NCBI GenBank assembly: GCA_002633025.1
Contig: NMRB01000785.1
Coordinates: forward strand, 104,088 to 168,087
Origin: Notospermus geniculatus
Taxonomy: Eukaryota; Nemertea; Pilidiophora; Heteronemertea; Lineidae
DNA length: 64,000 nt
Direction: 5' to 3'
The notes beneath the pieces are model-generated. The model made no database searches. It saw only the letters and a program-made list of their open reading frames with translations, and had not been told where the DNA came from. The position numbers and the translations under genes are program-made. Positions 60,101 to 64,000 of this stretch are shown in pieces. The stretch's first letter is position 1. Every line of letters begins with the position of its first letter.

Positions 60101-63100
60101 TACACAAATATTTTCGCGAATAAAAATTACTGCGAAAATCGCGAACTGGTCAATACCCCGGCGAATTCTATTACACGCGAACCATTTTCCAATCGCCGAC
60201 GATCCTGTAATACATCGTGGTTTGCACTGAATTACACCGCGCACCACTGAAAATGCAGTGTTTTTGAAATCTTACATCGGACCCCAACCGCGAATATTTA
60301 TCCACGCGAAAAGGTACTTACGGACCCCAACCGCTAAATATTTTAGCCGTGAAAATATCTGCGTATATGGTAATTTATTTCAATTCATTTTCCAATCACG
60401 GTGCATTGACATCTTTTGATAGGGTCACAGGAACCAAAATATCGACAATGAAACAACGTAACTTGGTCAAAAGGTGTATCAATGTAGGCCCTTATATTTA
60501 CACAGAAACAGACAGAAACTTCAACAGCACTGGGTGCATTGACTTAAGAATAGAAAGGATGGAAACAAGAAGGACTTGGGGCAGTGTCTCCAAATTTTTG
60601 ACAGGTACTCATTTATTTTTCTTCAACTTCTACTCACGTTGAGGTTTTCTCCTTGTCGTTGGCAATGCCATGACCTCTGGTTCGTAGTCATTCGGTAAAG
60701 GTCGTAGTGGAACGTGAGTAAACAATGTGTTGTTTGACCAGAGGTATATGCCAAGATCATCGACGTGTGTCGTGGCGAAGAACTCGCCGGTGGGAGACAT
60801 GGCCATACTGGTAACAGCAGCGTCGACCAGAAAACAATCTATTAATCTGAAAGAGAAGGAATGTCCGAAAATAGAGCACAAAAGGCGACACACAAAATGA
60901 GATAATAACCGAAGTCGTCCTCCAGAAATTTTGCAAATTTTCGACCCCAACCGGGGTCTTCTTCAGGCTGGCACTTTCAAGTCAAGCTACCAGAAGTATA
61001 ATTTATACTTCTGGTAGTATATATTATACTTCTGGTAGCTCGACTTGAAAGTGCCAGCCTGAAGAAGACCCCGGTTGGGGTTGAAAATTTGCAAAATTTC
61101 TGGAGGACGAATTCGGTTATTATCTAAAAGAGAACGAATGGATGTAAATCCAGTTTACCTCTTGGAATTTTGGGTCGAGTGCCGAAGGCAAAATGTGACC
61201 CGCTCTGGCAAAACCAGACGCATATCGCTCTTACCTTGGCAGGTTGAGACCAAATGTTTGTCAGTTTCAGTATTGTCTGCCTATTATGAAATCTGAAATA
61301 ATCTATTTCTTCCATTCTCTCCTGGTGTCATCTTGGTTCGTTTAGGCTCACCTTCTGAGCGTCATGCGACTGTTTTCGCCAGAGCGGATAGGTGATAGAC
61401 TGAAAGGGCTGCTTGTATATTTTTCAACCAAAAGCTGATCTTTGGGGAAAAAACTGCAAGAGATTGGGCTTCAACTCACCTCCCTGTGGGGACATCCCAG
61501 GTCCGTACAGTCCCATCCATCGATGAAGTGATCAGCCATCGAGAATCTGGACTAAATGCCATGTCAGTAATTCTGTTTCTATGTCCAGTGAATTCTCTCA
61601 CTTTATTTCTTGCGTCGATATCAACAAGAGAAACGGAAAAGTCGTCCAACGCCACGGCCAACATTGAACTGAAACGAAAGTTCATTTACATATCCAGCAT
61701 ACAAACCTTTTAAAGTTAAAGTTAGAGTTTGGGTTTATAGTGTGATATCAACAAGGTAGAGGTGTCATCTGACTTTACACTTTAACCCCAATCTATCCTG
61801 AGACCTTTCAGTAGAACTCAGATGAGCTGCTCATTTAGTGCTACAATCTGAGCATTTCCAACCGGCACCCATTCATACACCTAGGTGGAGAGAGGCCAGT
61901 GAGGCAAAGAGACTTGCCCAAAGTCACATGCCACAGTGGGATTCGAACCCGGGACCTTCTTCCCACTAGTTGGCAACCCGACCCACCCCACCGTGGCTCT
62001 TTAAGAGAAATATGCTCCTAAACCGAAAGCAGTATTAACAGCAGTATTAACTATCTAATAAAGTTTTGATTCATGACGTACCTTTCTCTGTGTGCATGAA
62101 TAAATGACACTTGGTCACTCATCTTCAGCTCAGAGAGGAAGTCTTTCTTCTTGAATTTCCAGAATTTGACTAGTTTATCTGCCCCTGCTGTGACGGTCAC
62201 CTGATTCAGGCTATCCACGGCCACACCTCGTATAGCTGAACTATGGGCTTAAAAGAAAACGAATCAAAATGTATCAGCAGACGTATTAAAATATCGGAGT
62301 GCCACACACGGCATTATTACATGTAGCTCTACCGACAACACTTGGCGAGTTTAACCCGTTAACTGGGTAGGACGTCATATTACGTCATTACGGAATCCGG
62401 GGATTCCCCAGAAACACCCGAGGATCGTTGTTTGCGTAAGACGTAATAGTATGCTTTACAAGGAAATGGCGCGTCACAGTGCGTAGGACGTTATATCACG
62501 CCTGGAGCCTTGTGTGTCAAATGCCTTTTTTTGCAATTTTTTAAAAGAAAGAACTAAAAAAATTCCACAGTTAACGGGTTAATGCACCAGTAGTGCAGGA
62601 GGAAACCAGAGTGGCCGGTACACACGTACATGAATATTGAGTGGAATGCATGTGATGTAATGGCATTTCAGTGTCCGCAGCAATGCTAAACAAGTTGTCA
62701 AATTTACCTGTAGGTTTTCCATAGGACCCACGGCATAACCCTGACTGCATGTTGTATGTATCAACATGGCCAGAACTGTAGCCAATGACACAGAAGTTCC
62801 CACATGAAGTGATTGTTGCACACTGAAACAAAAACAATTTGCCTGTGGAGTTCTTCAAAATTGTTGGTACTCATCACAGCATAACCAGCATGGCATTAAA
62901 AAATATGCTGGATTGAATGGATCCGTCCAAATGCCATCTAGCTACATTAATATTGTACTGTCTGGGGCATTACCTCTCAATATCAACTCAAAAGATGCCA
63001 ATCTGTGCAAGGGTTTTCTTGCACAAGTTGGGTCTAAAAGGGCTGTTCACCATTGCTATCTGTTAGGACTTACCGGTCAGGGTTTCTGCCAGGGGGGGGG

Positions 63101-63634
63101 GCAAGGGAGCCCCCTTTCATGATCTGAAGGGGGCTTGCCCCCCTTATAATTGCAGAGCAGTGTCTTCAAATTGCCCTTATTTTCATTCAACAAACAAAGA
63201 TCTGTAGAGCAATGAAATGCTTGGAAAATGCATCTCCGGGCTTCTGGAAAAAAGCTTCTGGGGAGGGGCCCCCAGACTCCCCACTTTGGCCAGAGGCACC
63301 CGGATTGTGCCCCCCCTAAATATTTTTTCCTGGCGGAAACCCTGCTGGTATGCTAAGATGAATGACACAAACAACAGTTTTCTATGGCCGAGTAGCCAAT
63401 TACAAGCTAACTAAAACTTGGATGTGAGGCAGCGCCTAAAATGTGAATACATCTTTCCGAAGAGAAGTGTTCTGACCTGAGCTACAGTTTTGTTGTATTC
63501 CTTTGATCTGAAAAATCTTTCGTGTTCCAGTTTGAACTTGCCCATGGTAGATCTGTCATAATTCCACGTGGTAGCCATGCGCAGCCCTCGATGTACGGCA
63601 ATGATACTGTCCCAGTCGCTCTGACGACTACTTT
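57166..63634 (-). CDS. WDR36: WDR36/UTP21, U3 snoRNP small-subunit processome component, 3' part
   Basis: Ten minus-strand exons join in frame: 63477-63634, 62708-62822, 62082-62247, 61480-61668, 60638-60846, 59867-60021, 59187-59300, 58505-58589, 57870-58057 and 57166-57351 (TAG). The product matches the second half of UTP21/WDR36, a tandem WD40 protein needed for pre-18S rRNA processing in the nucleolus. WD blocks: SCGNFCVIGYSSGHVDTYNM, VTVTAGADKLVKFW, LDDFSVSLVDIDARNKVREF, MAFSPDSRWLITSSMDGTVR, MSPTGEFFATTHVDDLGIYL. Then come LVTLSLLPNSRWQNLLNLD and APPKVPKAAPFFLPTIAG. The helical Utp21 C-terminal domain follows (PSMIDMEIRSLSPEGGGSVH, KDFELAQAYIGLFLQ, NQTLCLVNYISRVLL). The first half, including the start codon, lies to the right of the window. 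Introns hold SINEs and MITEs, one of them a full family A palindrome. Confidence 0.95.
57636..57775 (+). mobile_element. Hybrid 5S/tRNA SINE, decayed copy 3
   Basis: Shares TATATGGCATGGTCAAACCC, CAGCCAAGGAGGATAGCCTT, GTGGTTCGGG and GAGAGTTAAGCAAGAGA with copies 1 and 2. The box C part (GGATGGG) is lost. Lies in the last WDR36 intron. Confidence 0.5.
58165..58450 (-). mobile_element. tRNA-derived SINE (family 1), minus orientation
   Basis: On the minus strand: GTGGTTCAGGTCTCCGACTA (A box), GGTCCCGGGTTCGAATCCCA (canonical B box), GAGACTTTGGGCAAGTCGC, CTCCCAGGTGTATAAATGG, and a tail ATCAGACTATAAGCCCAAAC. The copy at 61705-62005 is nearly the same length. The tail alone occurs at 49285-49350. 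Confidence 0.88.
60094..60372. mobile_element. Palindromic element, second copy of the 12947-13346 type
   Basis: ATACCGTATACACAAATATT on the left and AATATCTGCGTATATGGTAA on the right are inverted ends. The inside shares ACATCGGACCCCAACCGCGA and CGACGATCCTGTAATACATC with the first copy, in reverse orientation. WDR36 intron. Confidence 0.75.
60905..61113. mobile_element. Family A palindromic element, full copy
   Basis: ATAACCGAAGTCGTCCTCCA and TGGAGGACGAATTCGGTTAT are the inverted ends. Both arms contain AAATTTTCGACCCCAACCGG or its complement, GTGCCAGCCTGAAGAAGACC and ACTTCTGGTAG, meeting at an AT-rich centre. In a WDR36 intron between exons 60638-60846 and 61480-61668. Confidence 0.85.
61192..61390. 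mobile_element. Family C MITE-like element
   Basis: ATGTGACCCGCTCTGGCAAA and TTTTCGCCAGAGCGGAT are inverted ends. The core is TTTGTCAGTTTCAGTATTGT, CTGCCTATTATGAAATCTGA and CTGGTGTCATCTTGGTTCG. Confidence 0.8.
61705..62005 (-). mobile_element. tRNA-derived SINE (family 1), minus orientation
   Basis: On the minus strand: GTGGGGTGGGTCGGGTTGCC (A-box region), GGTCCCGGGTTCGAATCCCA (B box), GACTTTGGGCAAGTCTCTTT, CCACCTAGGTGTATGAATGG, then the tail ACTATAAACCCAAACTCTAA. WDR36 intron. Confidence 0.88.
63076..63346. mobile_element. MITE-like element with AGGGTTTCTGCCAGG ends
   Basis: CAGGGTTTCTGCCAGGGGGG and TTCCTGGCGGAAACCCTG are inverted ends. The inside includes a segment also present at 62-212 and a C-rich/G-rich pair (GGGGCCCCCAGACTCCCC). 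Weaker relatives sit near 5983 and 22725-22870 (TTCTGCCAGGAATTT ... CTGACGGAAACACTG). WDR36 intron. Confidence 0.75.
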
Positions 63635-63807
63635 CTGAAATGACACATACAATTCGACGTTGACTTGCGTCAATGTCCAGGCTTTACAAGTAACTTATGA
63701 GAAAACCCTGGTAACAATTGTAGGGCAGGTCAAAATACTGACTATCGACCACAGCAAGTCACTAACCAAGCGAACTGAGAATGAAGACAAAAGGGGCTAC
63801 CGGGTAT

Positions 63808-63934
63808 TCATTTTCGTCACTTGACAAATCTGAGTTGTGATCCTTGTGAAAACGAAAAAAGCTATGCACTTGCAAGTTGCAGGGATTATTTGTTGTGCTG
63901 TACAGAATAATTGACGAAAATGAACAGTCCCTTT
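63808..63934. mobile_element. Family B MITE, second copy
   Basis: TTCATTTTCGTCACTTGACA and AATTGACGAAAATGAACAGT are inverted ends. The interior AAAAGCTATGCACTTGCAA and TTGTGCTGTACAGAA is shared with 4666-4908. It lies upstream of the first visible WDR36 exon. Confidence 0.75.
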
Positions 63935-64000
63935 GTCAAATGGACAGACATGGGTGTGTACGATAATTTCTGCAAAAGTGGAATAAAGTCCTTAGAAATT

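Noticed and set aside
58165-62005. The GGTTCGAATCCC boxes at 58390 and 61935 as functional tRNA genes
   Set aside because: A and B boxes are present but cloverleaf stems are not, and both copies continue into the same long non-tRNA body, so they are SINEs.

Overview
The window is eukaryotic nuclear DNA. Its genes are split into many short GT/AG exons, its long introns and spacers are packed with small interspersed repeats, and all conserved products are animal-type. The proteins are recognisably close to vertebrate orthologues. ACATGTA, GGCCTA and ACCGGTA motifs are abundant and a member of the Ldh2 family is present. Together these suggest a marine invertebrate, probably a non-vertebrate deuterostome (echinoderm, hemichordate or cephalochordate). 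I cannot fix the species. The assembly is a draft: there is one 563-base N gap (10933-11495) and two single-N joins (22051 and 47890). Each single N sits beside a duplicated piece of the same gene.

Gene layout from left to right: GNPNAT1 (minus, first and last coding exons not found), CRLS1 cardiolipin synthase (plus, seven exons, complete), POP7 RNase P/MRP subunit (minus, single exon), EIF2AK4/GCN2 (plus, about 27 kb, 21 coding exons visible, most of the RWD domain missing), a single-exon UbiA-type prenyltransferase (minus), one BTB/POZ exon (minus, orphan), an Ldh2-type malate/L-lactate dehydrogenase (plus, complete), and WDR36/UTP21 (minus, 3' ten exons, 5' end beyond the window). GNPNAT1-CRLS1, POP7-EIF2AK4 and BTB-Ldh2 are head-to-head pairs and probably share promoter regions. 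The genes are housekeeping functions (amino-sugar synthesis, mitochondrial lipid, RNA processing, amino-acid stress signalling, ribosome biogenesis). They do not form one pathway.

The space between exons is dominated by short non-autonomous elements: tRNA-derived SINEs of at least three families, a SINE with a 5S rRNA-like segment, many palindromic MITE-like elements, a small LTR retroelement without coding capacity (41101-43088), a foldback block of 11-12 bp repeats (44936-46430), and roughly 0.7 kb tandem repeats in a GCN2 intron.

I did not find a convincing new multi-gene system. The points most worth checking are the intronless UbiA gene (possible lateral transfer), the hybrid tRNA/5S SINEs, the duplicated GCN2 activation-loop exon and the displaced GCN2 fragment (both probably unmerged haplotypes), and a 126-bp MITE whose empty site is visible in that displaced copy.
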